Positions 27,442-36,213 of a stretch of DNA of 57,576 nucleotides are shown one piece after another. A program made the position numbers and the translations under genes. The notes under the pieces were generated by a model that worked only from the letters and a program-made list of their open reading frames with translations, was not told the DNA's origin and made no database searches. The stretch spans positions 1 to 57,576 of the forward strand of contig WQXG01000010.1 in assembly GCA_009784975.1 (NCBI GenBank), in the 5' to 3' direction. The stretch is from Treponema sp. (lineage in GTDB: Bacteria > Spirochaetota > Spirochaetia > Treponematales > Breznakiellaceae). How positions within the stretch are numbered: the stretch's first letter is position 1; the number at the start of each line of letters is the position of its first letter.

Positions 27442-28284
27442 CTATTCCTTGATACCTCCCATTGTAATTCCGGAAATTATAAACCTTGACATAAACGAAT
27501 AGAAAATAATTATTGGTATCAAAGAAATTGCAATTCCAAGATAAATGCCTCCGAATTCAGTGCGGTAAATATCCGCGCGAAGCGATTGAACCAGTATCGG
27601 CAGGGTGTACATTTTTTCATTGGAGAGAAGGACAAGCGGGGTGATATAGGCATTCCATGAGCCGACAAAAGTAAAAATAGACTGAGCAGCAAGAGCGGGA
27701 ATTATCACAGGGACAATAATAATGTTAAAAATACGGAATTCTCCTGCGCCGTCAATACGCGCTGCATCGATAAGCTCCATATTTAAAACAGACAGCATAT
27801 ATTGGCGGATAAACAGAACAGTCGATGCCGCGGCAATTCCTGGAATAATCAGGGGCAGATAATTGTTGGTCAGCCCCCACCTTGCCATTAGCTGATAAAA
27901 GCCAATAAAGGTAAGAGAACCCGGCAGCATCATGATAATTAAAATAATTGTCCAGATAACAACCCTTCCCTTAAATCTGTAAACATGCAAACCGTATGCG
28001 GTTAAAGCCGAAAAATAAACACTAAACAATGTAGCAGCAGAAGCAATGAATGCGCTGTTTGCAAAACCATGCCATATCTGAAAACGTCGGCTAGTTAGAG
28101 CAGTCCAGTTATGCAGAACATTTGCGCTGGGCAGAAGAGAAAGGCCCAAATTGATTTGTTCTGTAGAGCGTGTTGCATTAATTAAAAGAACATATATTGG
28201 AACGATTGCGACGAGCCCCAAGAAGATCATTATTATATGGACAAAATGCCGTTTAATAATAACAGCTAAAACACTAAATCTCAT
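27442..28284 (-). CDS. Sugar ABC transporter permease, MalG/UgpE type
   Basis: A 280-residue inner-membrane permease with six helices. The cytoplasmic EAA-type loop reads ELIDAARIDGAGEFRIFNIIIVPVIIPAL, which docks the ATPase. The C-terminus (SRFIISGITMGGIKE) is typical for MalG/UgpE-type carbohydrate permeases. It overlaps the preceding MalF-type gene by four bases. No ATPase gene is in the window; such systems often share one encoded elsewhere. Confidence 0.9.
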   Translation of the reverse strand: MRFSVLAVIIKRHFVHIIMIFLGLVAIVPIYVLLINATRSTEQINLGLSLLPSANVLHNWTALTSRRFQIWHGFANSAFIASAATLFSVYFSALTAYGLHVYRFKGRVVIWTIILIIMMLPGSLTFIGFYQLMARWGLTNNYLPLIIPGIAAASTVLFIRQYMLSVLNMELIDAARIDGAGEFRIFNIIIVPVIIPALAAQSIFTFVGSWNAYITPLVLLSNEKMYTLPILVQSLRADIYRTEFGGIYLGIAISLIPIIIFYSFMSRFIISGITMGGIKE

Positions 28285-29360
28285 TTAATGCCTCCTGCTC
28301 TTCTGTTTTTTAAAAAACTGCGATCCTGCATCAGGAAGAATATCAGCAATGCCATAATAATTGTAACGGTAAATATTCCAACAGAAATTGCCGCGCCGTA
28401 GGAATAATCAGTGCGTCCCTGAAAAGCCATATTATACTGATAAACAACCGTTGTCCGAATCGAGAAATTGGGCGCGCCCTGCATATTGGTAAGCAGAAAC
28501 GGAATGTCAAACATCTGCATACCGCCAATCATCGAAGTTACCAGAATATACAGCATCATGGGACGCAGAAGAGGCAATGTTATATACCATGCCGTTTGCC
28601 GGCTGTTGGCGCCGTCTACCACAGCGGATTCATATAATGATGCCGGAATGCTCGTAATACCAGCCATAAGTAAAATTAATGTATGGCCGTACCACATCCA
28701 CCATTGAATAAAAGAAACCAAACCTCTTGAAAACGGAACACTGCGGAAAAAGTTTATTGCTTCCTTTACAATTTCTCCGTTAACAAGAACCTCGTTATAT
28801 ATTCCGAATAACCGCAGAAATTGATTTGCGGGCGCATTGATATGTCCGTTCCAGCCAAAAAGACTGCGGAACAAAAATGCAACAGAAGCGGCGGTAAGCA
28901 AATTGGGTAAATAAATAACTGCTCTGAATAAACCCCTGCCTGTGAGATTAAGCCTTGTATCCGACAGCCAAATCGCGAGAACCAAAGCGATTCCCAGCTG
29001 CGGAATAAAATTAAATCCCCAAATTATAAAAGTATTTTTTAAAGCACCCCAGAAAAATTCATCGTTTACCAATCTTCTGTAATTTTGAACAGCATTTAAT
29101 ACCCTGCCCTTTCCGTTACAATTACGGCAGGTTATCATTTCTTCAGATTCTTCCGCTGCATTAACACTTCCCGTACCCTTACATAGATTACAATCAGAGA
29201 TATAGCTAAAATCTCTTTGTAAACTTCTAAGATCCGTAAAGCTAACAAGGAATGTATTTAAAGTAGGCCAAAGATTAAAAACACAAAAGACAATAACAAA
29301 AGGCGCGACAAAAACATATCCCCAGCGATTTGTTTTAGCTTCATGTCCGGATTTTAGCAT
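28281..29360 (-). CDS. Sugar ABC transporter permease, MalF/UgpA type, with CXXCXGXG insertion
   Basis: A 359-residue permease with helix 1 at residues 14-34 and the EAA-type loop SLYESAVVDGANSRQTAWYITLPLL. It is longer than usual because of an insertion after FSY and before VQNYRRLVND. The insertion carries CNLCKGTG (57-64) and CRNCNGKG (78-85), two CXXCXGXG modules as in the DnaJ zinc finger. In the usual topology this loop is on the outer face. The rest is ordinary, so the transporter should work with the solute-binding protein encoded upstream. Confidence 0.88.
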   Translation of the reverse strand: MLKSGHEAKTNRWGYVFVAPFVIVFCVFNLWPTLNTFLVSFTDLRSLQRDFSYISDCNLCKGTGSVNAAEESEEMITCRNCNGKGRVLNAVQNYRRLVNDEFFWGALKNTFIIWGFNFIPQLGIALVLAIWLSDTRLNLTGRGLFRAVIYLPNLLTAASVAFLFRSLFGWNGHINAPANQFLRLFGIYNEVLVNGEIVKEAINFFRSVPFSRGLVSFIQWWMWYGHTLILLMAGITSIPASLYESAVVDGANSRQTAWYITLPLLRPMMLYILVTSMIGGMQMFDIPFLLTNMQGAPNFSIRTTVVYQYNMAFQGRTDYSYGAAISVGIFTVTIIMALLIFFLMQDRSFLKNRRAGGIK

Positions 29361-29422
29361 TGACCCTCCAAAAAAAACCTGACCGCCAAAAAAGCAGTCA
29401 GGTTAAAATAATCAATCTCTGA

Positions 29423-30673
29423 TTACAGTCCAAGCAATGAAGCGATCTGGTTTCTGAAATCATCAAGCGCTTCTTCTTTGGTTTTTTCACCTTCGACATA
29501 AGCAGTAACTGTTTCATGCCAGTAATCTTCGATTGCGCGGTCAGTTCCCTGCAGAAGTCTGCCGTTTACGCCTTTTGCCATTTCTGCAAATTCAGCATAG
29601 TGGTTTTGTCCTCCCAGGAATGGTTCACTGTAGTTATCTTTAATTTTATTTACGACTGCCGTGTTGCCTACCATATCGCCGGAATCAAGAGCATACTGTT
29701 CAAGGAAAAGGTTATCGATTGTTAAATAACGGATAAGCTGTTTTGCTGCTTCAGGAATTTTGGTGCCTTTGTAAGCGCCAAGCCAGGTGCCGCCCCAGCG
29801 ATACGGAACAGGACCGGGAATCATTGCCCAGTCGCCTGATGTATCAGGAGCATTTGGTTTAAGAACATAGTGAAGACCCCATGTAGGCAGGAAGTAACCA
29901 AAAACTTCTACAACAGCGCCGGCTTCGTTTCTAAGATCGCCCTTCATGCCGGAGAACCATCCTTCTGACCATTGACCAACGCGGCCTTCCAGACGGTTAT
30001 CGTGCATATGTTTTGCAATGTCCATGTATCTTATAAGATTGTTATCAATAACGAGTCTGTTATTTACGATCCAGGGCTGCTCTCTTGCAGCAAACATAAA
30101 CTGGAAAATATCGCCGCGGCTGGAAACTGTTACACAACTGCCGTTAGATCTGTCTTTAAGCAATTGAGAGGTTGAGAGGAATCTGTCAATACTGGAAAAA
30201 TATGTCTGAACGACAGCCGGATCATCGGTACCAAAATATTTCTGAGCGAGGCTTCGGCGATAGAAGAAAGCGCCGGGCGCTGCCTGCCAGGACAATCCGT
30301 ATACTCTGCCGTTATATGTGCCAACTTCTACAGGATACGCAAGAAGCCTGTCTTTGTAAGCTTCATATAGATCAGTAAGATCCAGAAGATAACCGGATTC
30401 GATATATTTACGCACAAATGCAGCTTCCATTACGATAATATCAGGCACCCCGTTGCCGGACGCAAGAACAGGATCGATTTTGTTTTCGTACTGACTTTGG
30501 TCAGTCATTGAATATTCAATGTTGACCCCCGGAAATGCCTTCATGTAATAATTGGTAACCATGTTATGGACTTCATCGGTGAAAGACCAAATAACAATGT
30601 TTTGTCCCTTGTTACTGCCTCCGCAGCCTAACAGTACAAGCGCTGCGCATACAAGAACTAATGCTTTTTTCAT
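29423..30673 (-). CDS. Extracellular sugar-binding lipoprotein of ABC transporter
   Basis: A 416-residue family-1 solute-binding protein. The lipobox VLLGC lies at about residue 17-18, so it is anchored to the membrane. Family features: IVIWSFTDEVHNMV near the N-terminus, PDIIVMEAAFVRKYIESGYLLDLTDL, YGLSWQAAPGAFFYR, GTWLGAYKGTKIPEAAKQLIRYL. The start is set at ATG 30673, which follows GGAGG and gives the signal peptide. It is the first transporter gene after the GH3 glycosidase gene and has its own promoter. Confidence 0.92.
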   Translation of the reverse strand: MKKALVLVCAALVLLGCGGSNKGQNIVIWSFTDEVHNMVTNYYMKAFPGVNIEYSMTDQSQYENKIDPVLASGNGVPDIIVMEAAFVRKYIESGYLLDLTDLYEAYKDRLLAYPVEVGTYNGRVYGLSWQAAPGAFFYRRSLAQKYFGTDDPAVVQTYFSSIDRFLSTSQLLKDRSNGSCVTVSSRGDIFQFMFAAREQPWIVNNRLVIDNNLIRYMDIAKHMHDNRLEGRVGQWSEGWFSGMKGDLRNEAGAVVEVFGYFLPTWGLHYVLKPNAPDTSGDWAMIPGPVPYRWGGTWLGAYKGTKIPEAAKQLIRYLTIDNLFLEQYALDSGDMVGNTAVVNKIKDNYSEPFLGGQNHYAEFAEMAKGVNGRLLQGTDRAIEDYWHETVTAYVEGEKTKEEALDDFRNQIASLLGL

Positions 30674-30703
30674 ATTTTTTCCTCCAAAAATTTTATTTAT
30701 CAA

Positions 30704-30732
30704 ATTTTAACATAACATTAAAAAACGGTCAA
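30704..30732 (-). promoter_or_regulatory. Predicted promoter of the sugar transporter genes
   Basis: Minus strand TTGACC (30732-30727), 17 bases, TAAAAT (30709-30704), then a leader with GGAGG before the binding-protein ATG. Confidence 0.65.
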
Positions 30733-30755
30733 TTAAAATCGATGCCGGAAATTCC

Positions 30756-32837
30756 TTATTTAACAGTGAGCTTTGAAGCAACAGGTTTGGGCGCGCCTTT
30801 CTCCGCCGCAGCCGGAACAGGAGCGGCATCTGCTGCAATAACCGTGTAAGCGCCGGGCACAAGCCGGTATTCCCCCTGCGCATTTACTGTTTCAAAAGCA
30901 CTCGCCGGAATATCAAATTCTGCTTTAATACTTTTTCCTGCCGGTATAAAAATACGGCGAAAATCCCGCAATGAAAAAAACGGCTGGTCTTCACTTCTTT
31001 CGTCTTTGGAAATATAAATCTGCACAACTTCATCGGCATCATAGCTGCCGGTGTTGCTCACGGTTACAGATGCTTTTACAGATTCTCCCGCAGAAACGGA
31101 AGACGCGGAAAGATCGATTGAATCAAAACGGAAACTTGTATAGGAAAGCCCAAAGCCAAACGGATACTGAGGTTTTTCCGTCATATACCGATAGGTACGT
31201 CCTTTCATGGAATAATCTTCGTACAGCGGAAGCTGTGCTGTAGAAGCATAGAATGTAACGGGAAGTTTTCCCGAAGGAACAACATCGCCAAAGATGATGT
31301 CCGCAACTGCTTCGCCTCCTGATTCGCCGGGGTACCAGGCAAAAATTACAGCGTCAGCAAGTTCTTCAGGATAGGCAATTGCGCTGCCGCCTGTAAGCAC
31401 AAGGATGATCTTTTTTCCTTTAGCGCGGATTGTTTCCAGATATTTTAGCTGCCATGGAGGAAGTTCTATTGTTTTTCGGTCGCCGTTTGAATCCGAAGCG
31501 ATTGCATCGCCTTCCTCTCCTTCTATCGCGCCGTCCAGCCCCATAACAACAATAACAACATCGCAAACATTGGCTTCGCCGTATTCAGCATTTGAACTGT
31601 GAATGTCGCCGTACATCAAACAACCCTGACGATAACCCAGGTTGATGCCGAACTTGTCTTTTACTTTTTCGCCCAATCCTTCCAGTATGGTAACAAAGCG
31701 GGAACTAACTCCGTAATAATTGCCAAAAAGCGTATGAGTGTTTGCGGCTCCCGGACCTGTAACATCAATTATTTTAGGACTGGAATCGAGCGGCAGTATG
31801 TTATTATCGTTTTTAAGAAGCACGATTGATTTGTGCGCCGCTTTAAGGGATAGCTTTCTGTGCTTTTCGCAATTAATAACTTCGCGTCCGAGTTTTCCGT
31901 ATTTACCGGGCGGGTCAAACATTCCAAGTTTAAAACGGGTACGCAGCAGCCGTTCAAGAGCGGTGTTGATTGCCTCTTCTGTGACAAGCTCCTTTTTAAA
32001 AGCGACAGTCAGCATAGGATAGGTGCATCCGCAGTTTAGATCGCAGCCTGCATTCAGGGCAAGAGCCGCAGATTCTTCTGGAGAATTTGTTACCTTGTGA
32101 TATTCATGGAAGTCGCGGATAGCCCAGCAGTCAGAGACAAAATGCCCCTTAAAACCCCAGTGTCCGCGGAGAATATCCTTAATTAAAAAATTACTTGCGC
32201 AGCAGGGTTCGTCCAGGGTACGGTTGTATGCACCCATAACAGCTTCAACACCTGCTCCCACCAAAGCCCTGAACGCGGGCAGATATGTTTCAAAAAGATC
32301 TTTTTGCGTAACAATCGCATTAAACGTGTGCCGATCTTTTTCCGGTCCCGAATGGACAGCATAATGTTTAGCGCATGCTGCAAGTTTTAAATTTTCCGGA
32401 TCGTCTCCCTGCAAACCGCGCACAAGAGCAATTCCAATGCGTGATGTAAGGAGAGGATCCTCTCCGTAAGTTTCCTGACCCCGTCCCCAGCGCGGGTCGC
32501 GGAAAATATTAATATTGGGTGTCCAGAAAGTAAGTCCCCAATATTGTCCGCGATTCCCCTGTTTCACAGCTTCGTTGTGTTTAGCGCGGGCTTCGTCAGA
32601 AATGGCAATTGCTATTTGTTCAACAAGCTCATCGTCAAATGTTGCAGCCAAAGCTACGGCTTGCGGAAAAACGGTAGCGACGCCGGCTCTTGCGACACCG
32701 TGCAGACATTCATTCCACCAGTTGTATTCAGGGATAGCCAATCTTTCAATTGCAGGACTTTTGTGAAGAAGCTGGGAAACCTTTTCCTCCAGCGTCATTT
32801 TGGAAATTAATTCCTTTATCTTTAATTCGCGATCCAT
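30756..32837 (-). CDS. Glycoside hydrolase family 3 (beta-glucosidase/beta-xylosidase)
   Basis: A 693-residue GH3 enzyme. The N-terminal barrel has WWNECLHGVARAG, KHYAVHSGPE and the nucleophile Asp in HFVSDCWAIRDFHEY. The middle domain has FAWYPGESGGEAVADIIFG and PVTFY. A fibronectin-III-like C-domain (VSNTGSYDADEVVQIYI) follows. The NE-LHGVAR and SDCWAI forms resemble beta-xylosidases, but glucosidase activity is equally possible. No signal peptide is seen, so it probably acts on imported oligosaccharides. It lies upstream of the ABC transporter genes on the same strand. An Ala/Pro-rich tail (PVPAAAEKGAPKPVA) follows the last domain. Confidence 0.9.
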   Translation of the reverse strand: MDRELKIKELISKMTLEEKVSQLLHKSPAIERLAIPEYNWWNECLHGVARAGVATVFPQAVALAATFDDELVEQIAIAISDEARAKHNEAVKQGNRGQYWGLTFWTPNINIFRDPRWGRGQETYGEDPLLTSRIGIALVRGLQGDDPENLKLAACAKHYAVHSGPEKDRHTFNAIVTQKDLFETYLPAFRALVGAGVEAVMGAYNRTLDEPCCASNFLIKDILRGHWGFKGHFVSDCWAIRDFHEYHKVTNSPEESAALALNAGCDLNCGCTYPMLTVAFKKELVTEEAINTALERLLRTRFKLGMFDPPGKYGKLGREVINCEKHRKLSLKAAHKSIVLLKNDNNILPLDSSPKIIDVTGPGAANTHTLFGNYYGVSSRFVTILEGLGEKVKDKFGINLGYRQGCLMYGDIHSSNAEYGEANVCDVVIVVMGLDGAIEGEEGDAIASDSNGDRKTIELPPWQLKYLETIRAKGKKIILVLTGGSAIAYPEELADAVIFAWYPGESGGEAVADIIFGDVVPSGKLPVTFYASTAQLPLYEDYSMKGRTYRYMTEKPQYPFGFGLSYTSFRFDSIDLSASSVSAGESVKASVTVSNTGSYDADEVVQIYISKDERSEDQPFFSLRDFRRIFIPAGKSIKAEFDIPASAFETVNAQGEYRLVPGAYTVIAADAAPVPAAAEKGAPKPVASKLTVK

Positions 32838-32858
32838 AATTATTCACCCTCTGGATAC

Positions 32859-32887
32859 AGAATACACTAAAAATTGTATAATGTAAA
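32859..32887 (-). promoter_or_regulatory. Predicted GH3 promoter
   Basis: Minus strand TTTACA (32887-32882), 17 bases, TATTCT (32864-32859), about 20 bases before the start codon; GAGGGTG serves as the ribosome-binding site. Confidence 0.5.
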
Positions 32888-32898
32888 CATAAAATTGC

Positions 32899-32927
32899 TT
32901 GATAGAATTCAAAAACCGCTATACAAT
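32899..32927 (+). promoter_or_regulatory. Predicted promoter of the small lipoprotein gene
   Basis: TTGATA (32899-32904), 17 bases, TACAAT (32922-32927), leader with AAGGAG before the ATG at 32958. Confidence 0.55.
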
Positions 32928-32957
32928 AATCTTAATTATATACGCAAGGAGAAAAAA

Positions 32958-33302
32958 ATGAAAAAGAAACTTTTACTGGCTGGAATCGGTATTTCACTGC
33001 TTTCCATCATACTGCTCGCAGGCTGCGCAGGTGCTCCGGCGGCTGCGGATAACCCGTTTATTGGAACATGGATATCAGAATATGGAGATACAACCTTTGA
33101 ATTTACAGCAACAACCTTTATACACAAAGACAGATGGGACGAATTTCCCCCATCCACTGGCAATTACACTTTCTCCGGAAAAACAGCGACTATACAATTC
33201 TATGACGGACCAATGAGAGCGGTTATTTCTGACATAGGTGATACATTTACAGTATTTGGATTTGGAGGCTTCGAAGAAGGCCGCGTTTATATGCAGCCGT
33301 AA
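32958..33302 (+). CDS. Small lipoprotein, lipocalin-like
   Basis: A 114-residue lipoprotein with lipobox LLAGC near residue 23. The mature part has FIGTWISEYGDTTFEFT and GNYTFSGKTATIQFYD, a strand-rich lipocalin-like plan resembling the lipoprotein at 15370. The start is ATG 32958 after AAGGAGAAAAAA. Function unknown. Confidence 0.75.
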   Translation: MKKKLLLAGIGISLLSIILLAGCAGAPAAADNPFIGTWISEYGDTTFEFTATTFIHKDRWDEFPPSTGNYTFSGKTATIQFYDGPMRAVISDIGDTFTVFGFGGFEEGRVYMQP

Positions 33303-33315
33303 ATTGAAGCTATGT

Positions 33316-33346
33316 AAACACTCACGCCGCAATGACGTGAGTGTTT
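33316..33346. terminator. Stem-loop between convergent genes
   Basis: Perfect 11-base arms AAACACTCACG (33316-33326) and CGTGAGTGTTT (33336-33346) between the convergent genes ending at 33302 and 33351. The U-tract is weak, but position suggests a bidirectional terminator. Confidence 0.65.
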
Positions 33347-33350
33347 ATCC

Positions 33351-33536
33351 TTATTTGCTGATTGCATTAATAATAACTACAATACTGCCGATTGCTCCCC
33401 CTGCTCCTGCGCCTATCGCAGTGCCGACACCGGGAATAAGGGAACCTAAAACCGCGCCGGTTACGGCAGAACCTGCAATAACCGCTACAGCTTTTTTACC
33501 TTCAGCCGGTACTTCCGGCAAATCTGAATTTGACAT
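33351..33536 (-). CDS. Glycine-zipper membrane peptide
   Basis: A 61-residue peptide with Shine-Dalgarno AAAGGAG. After a short polar head (MSNSDLPEVPAEGKK) it is almost wholly hydrophobic and glycine-rich (GSLIPGVGTAIGAGAGGAIG), with repeated GxxxG spacing. Such glycine zippers pack helices in membranes and occur in pore-forming peptides, bacteriocins and small outer-membrane proteins. It is the last gene of the leftward operon, 12 bases after the secreted protein at 33548. Function is not known; a pore-forming role is speculation. Confidence 0.65.
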   Translation of the reverse strand: MSNSDLPEVPAEGKKAVAVIAGSAVTGAVLGSLIPGVGTAIGAGAGGAIGSIVVIINAISK

Positions 33537-33547
33537 ATAAAACTCCT

Positions 33548-34180
33548 TTATTTACTCCCATGGGGATGATATACAACCTGAACATTCAGGTTTTCTGCAG
33601 TCAGACTGTGACCCGCAATGTAACCAATCGTTCCTGAAGCAACAGGAATTGCCAAAAGAGGAACAATACCGGCTGCAACAGAACCCCATTTAATTGGACC
33701 ATATTTCCATAAATTACGGGTAGTTTCCAATAAAATAATTCTGCCGGGTTTTGTAGTTACCAGAAAAACAATGCTGCCGGCTGCGCCTGCCAATGCGCTG
33801 ATAATACCTGTAGTATTTTCTTTTTCTCCTTTGCCAAGTTCAACAACAGGAATTCCTTTTTCCATGCAGAATAAAATTCCTCTTTTTGTTGAATAACGTT
33901 TTGATCCGGATACAACTTCAATATCAAAATATTCATATCTGTTAAAGTGTTCCGGCATTTCAATACCGAATACAGTGCCGTCACCCGCTTGTATGTTTGC
34001 AGAAAAACAATTTCTGTTGTTTGGATACCGCTCTTTGGAAGGGGCTATTATCACTTGAGTTATTTCTGCGCCTAAATTATTTTCAAAATAGACTGTCTGA
34101 GCAGCCGCAGAAACCAAATTCCCGGCAAGCAAAAATACTGCAAATACGGCTATCATCAATTTAATCCTAAATGTTTTCAT
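33548..34180 (-). CDS. Secreted protein, paralogue 1 of local family
   Basis: A 210-residue protein with a signal peptide (cleavage near SAAA-QT, residue 27). The mature N-domain matches the next gene: NNLGAEITQVIIAPSKERYP, NRNCFSANI, EYFDIEVVSGSKRYSTKRG, then PVVELG. The C-terminal half has two hydrophobic, glycine/alanine-rich stretches (IISALAGAAGSIVFLV and VAAGIVPLLAIPVASGTIGYIAG), so it probably inserts in a membrane. It follows the paralogue at 34203 by 22 bases. No known family recognised. Confidence 0.7.
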   Translation of the reverse strand: MKTFRIKLMIAVFAVFLLAGNLVSAAAQTVYFENNLGAEITQVIIAPSKERYPNNRNCFSANIQAGDGTVFGIEMPEHFNRYEYFDIEVVSGSKRYSTKRGILFCMEKGIPVVELGKGEKENTTGIISALAGAAGSIVFLVTTKPGRIILLETTRNLWKYGPIKWGSVAAGIVPLLAIPVASGTIGYIAGHSLTAENLNVQVVYHPHGSK

Positions 34181-34202
34181 TTTAAAAACCTCCTGTTTTT
34201 AT

Positions 34203-34826
34203 TTAATTGTATTCAATCTGCGTATAAAGTTCACCGCTGGCAGTAAAATGGTTATACGCAATAATTACGCCTTCAACCACAAGAATACATCCGGCTATAA
34301 TCCAGCCAATCTTTGGAATTAATGCGACGCCCAATTTAGGCAACACTGCTGTAACTATCTTGGCAGCTGCCTTTGGAATTATAGGTTTAGTTGTTGCAAT
34401 AAAACCCGAAGCCGCCAGCATTGGCGCTGCATCCAAAAGCCCGTCAAGCAGCTTTGCTTCAGATGTGCTAAAATACAGGACAGGAATTTTACCGCCGGAA
34501 AAATCAATTCTTACCCCTTTTTTAGACGCATATCTTTTTCCATCAACTACGATATCAATATCAAAGATATCCGCTTCGATAATGTTATCGCGCAGGACAG
34601 CGCCGAAGAACCCGCCTTCTTCGACACTTAGATTTTCAAACACAACACAATTCCTGTTTTCCGGGAAATACTCACTGCAAGGCTTAATTACAAGCTCTGT
34701 GATCACCCCGTTTGCCAAATTACCAATAATAAAATTGGGTTTTTCCTCTGCGGCTGCCTGAAATACAACCGCGGCTGCCATTGCGATAATAATCGCCATA
34801 AACCTGATTTTTTCTGTTATTTTCAT
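34203..34826 (-). CDS. Secreted protein, paralogue 2 of local family
   Basis: A 207-residue protein with a signal peptide (cleavage near QAAAEE). The N-domain has NLANGVITELVIKPCSEYFP, ENRNCVVF, DIFDIDIVVDGKRYASKKG and PVLYFS, parallel to the gene at 33548. Two hydrophobic segments follow near the C-terminus (PMLAASGFIATTKPIIPKAA and LIPKIGWIIAGCILVVEGVI). It has its own upstream copy of the dyad element (34845-34872) and a good ribosome-binding site (AAGGAG). Function unknown. Confidence 0.7.
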   Translation of the reverse strand: MKITEKIRFMAIIIAMAAAVVFQAAAEEKPNFIIGNLANGVITELVIKPCSEYFPENRNCVVFENLSVEEGGFFGAVLRDNIIEADIFDIDIVVDGKRYASKKGVRIDFSGGKIPVLYFSTSEAKLLDGLLDAAPMLAASGFIATTKPIIPKAAAKIVTAVLPKLGVALIPKIGWIIAGCILVVEGVIIAYNHFTASGELYTQIEYN

Positions 34827-34844
34827 ATTTATCTCCTTATTTTC

Positions 34845-34872
34845 TTATTGTCAAAAAAACATTGGTTTTTCT
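34845..34872 (-). promoter_or_regulatory. Shared dyad element, copy P1
   Basis: On the minus strand AGAAAAACCAATGTTTTTTTGACAATAA. A-run and T-run arms (AAAAAC and GTTTTT) flank CAAT, followed by TTGACAATAA about 28 bases before the ATG of the gene at 34203. One of four such elements in this block. Confidence 0.6.
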
Positions 34873-34895
34873 GTTTTTGCCGCTTTATATTCTCC

Positions 34896-35465
34896 CTAAT
34901 CATTTAATATTTCAAAAACTGCTTCAACCGCATCGTTTATCTTATTGTCATTCTTTTTAGCTTCTATTTTTCTCCTTTCCTTTCTTTTTGCTTCCAGCTG
35001 TTTGTTAACTTCCTTTGTTCCTTTGGAAATTGCCGTCCCCATTTCGTCTATAAAATGACCTCCGAATATTACCGCTTCTTCCGCCGCATTCCCTATTTTC
35101 TTTGCCAGTTTTTTTGCTCCTTCCCTGCCGCCCATTGCATTGTAACCAGACTCTATTCCGGAACCAACCGCTTTGCATGCTTTTACACCTAATTGTCCCG
35201 TTGTATCTGCCGCAACTTTAAACAAATCACCTGTTATTTCAACACAGCCTTTGGCTTTTTCTCCGCAGTCTTTCAGCGTATCGCGCGCTTTCTCTTTAGC
35301 AGCGGCAAATTTATCCTTTGGCAGCGTAAAAAAGTTAAATGCGATGCACGCGCCTGCCATAAGCAATGTACCGGGCAATAAACCAAGCATCAGGCACATT
35401 ACGCCGATATACCCCAGTACCAAAAATACCAAAATCTTAAATACGATTCTTATTGTATTACCCAT
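34896..35465 (-). CDS. Membrane protein with helical amphipathic tail
   Basis: A 189-residue protein. Residues 5-45 form a hydrophobic hairpin (ILVFLVLGYIGVMCLMLGLLPGTLL). The rest is a long charged helical region (KFAAAKEKARDTLKDCGEKAK and KQLEAKRKERRKIEAKKND). The start is set at ATG 35465 because GGGGAGG lies just before it; it overlaps the upstream gene by eight bases. No family recognised. Its position between secreted paralogues suggests a membrane partner. Confidence 0.65.
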   Translation of the reverse strand: MGNTIRIVFKILVFLVLGYIGVMCLMLGLLPGTLLMAGACIAFNFFTLPKDKFAAAKEKARDTLKDCGEKAKGCVEITGDLFKVAADTTGQLGVKACKAVGSGIESGYNAMGGREGAKKLAKKIGNAAEEAVIFGGHFIDEMGTAISKGTKEVNKQLEAKRKERRKIEAKKNDNKINDAVEAVFEILND

Positions 35466-35862
35466 TGTTTCCTCCCCGTTTTTCATCGTTAAAAGGATTT
35501 ATCCTTCTAAGAAACGCTTCCAAATCCTCAAAAATATAATTTCTGTTCCTGATTACCTGTTTATTTGCTTTTTTGGGATATTTCTGGTTGCTAACCCCGT
35601 ATTTATGCCCATTGGCGCATACCATAACAATACTATAACGATTATCTTTTTTTACTTTAATGGAAAATGATTCATCGCGCTGTAAAACATTATTATACGT
35701 TTTGGATTTATTGCTGGTAATATCTTTTATGATAATTTCATAAATTTCTGCGCTTGTTTTGTTGGTTAATTTTAATTCCACGCCTCCTGCAGCGAATACT
35801 GAAGCGCAGAAAATAAAACCGATTGCGAAAAGACAAATAAGCATTGTTATTTTCTTTTTCAT
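35458..35862 (-). CDS. Secreted protein, shorter relative of local family
   Basis: A 134-residue protein with a signal peptide ending VFAAG near residue 24. The mature region (LKLTNKTSAEIYEIIIKDITS, then DRYSIVM-type strands and KYGVSNQKYPK) resembles the N-domain of the two paralogues at 33548 and 34203 (asparagine-rich strand, E-I/E-L-I strand), but it lacks their hydrophobic C-terminus. It has a very basic tail. AGGAGG precedes the ATG. Confidence 0.65.
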   Translation of the reverse strand: MKKKITMLICLFAIGFIFCASVFAAGGVELKLTNKTSAEIYEIIIKDITSNKSKTYNNVLQRDESFSIKVKKDNRYSIVMVCANGHKYGVSNQKYPKKANKQVIRNRNYIFEDLEAFLRRINPFNDEKRGGNNG

Positions 35863-35875
35863 TATTTCCTCCTGT

Positions 35876-36196
35876 TTATAATATCTTTTTATATTTCACC
35901 AAAGGTTCAATACCAATAACATTAAATTGCCGGCATATATTGAATTCCGGATGGAAAACGGCAGTTTTTACTTCAGATTTTAAATAGCTGTTAATAATAC
36001 AGTTGTAAATAAATACTTTGTTTTCGGCTTCTACAGAAACAGAAACGGGAGCTGTTTCTTTTAACTCTGTAAAACAGAAACGGAATCTTATATAGTTATG
36101 TTCCAAATTTCCTTCTATAGATAGTTCTCCTCTTATAGTTTCTGTTTCCACTGCAATGGGGCGGGGAATCAAAGGATTTATAAAAGGTTTATACAT
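35876..36196 (-). CDS. Hypothetical protein, first gene of leftward operon
   Basis: A 106-residue protein without a signal peptide, predicted all-beta (ETIRGELSIEGNLEHNYIRFRFCF, then APVSVSVEAENKVFIYN). The last strand region is FNVIGIEPLVKYKK. I do not recognise it. It is the first gene after the dyad element P2, 13 bases upstream of the secreted protein at 35458, and lies back to back with the NTPase operon. Confidence 0.65.
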   Translation of the reverse strand: MYKPFINPLIPRPIAVETETIRGELSIEGNLEHNYIRFRFCFTELKETAPVSVSVEAENKVFIYNCIINSYLKSEVKTAVFHPEFNICRQFNVIGIEPLVKYKKIL

Positions 36197-36213
36197 TTAT
36201 CTGCTCCTGCTCT

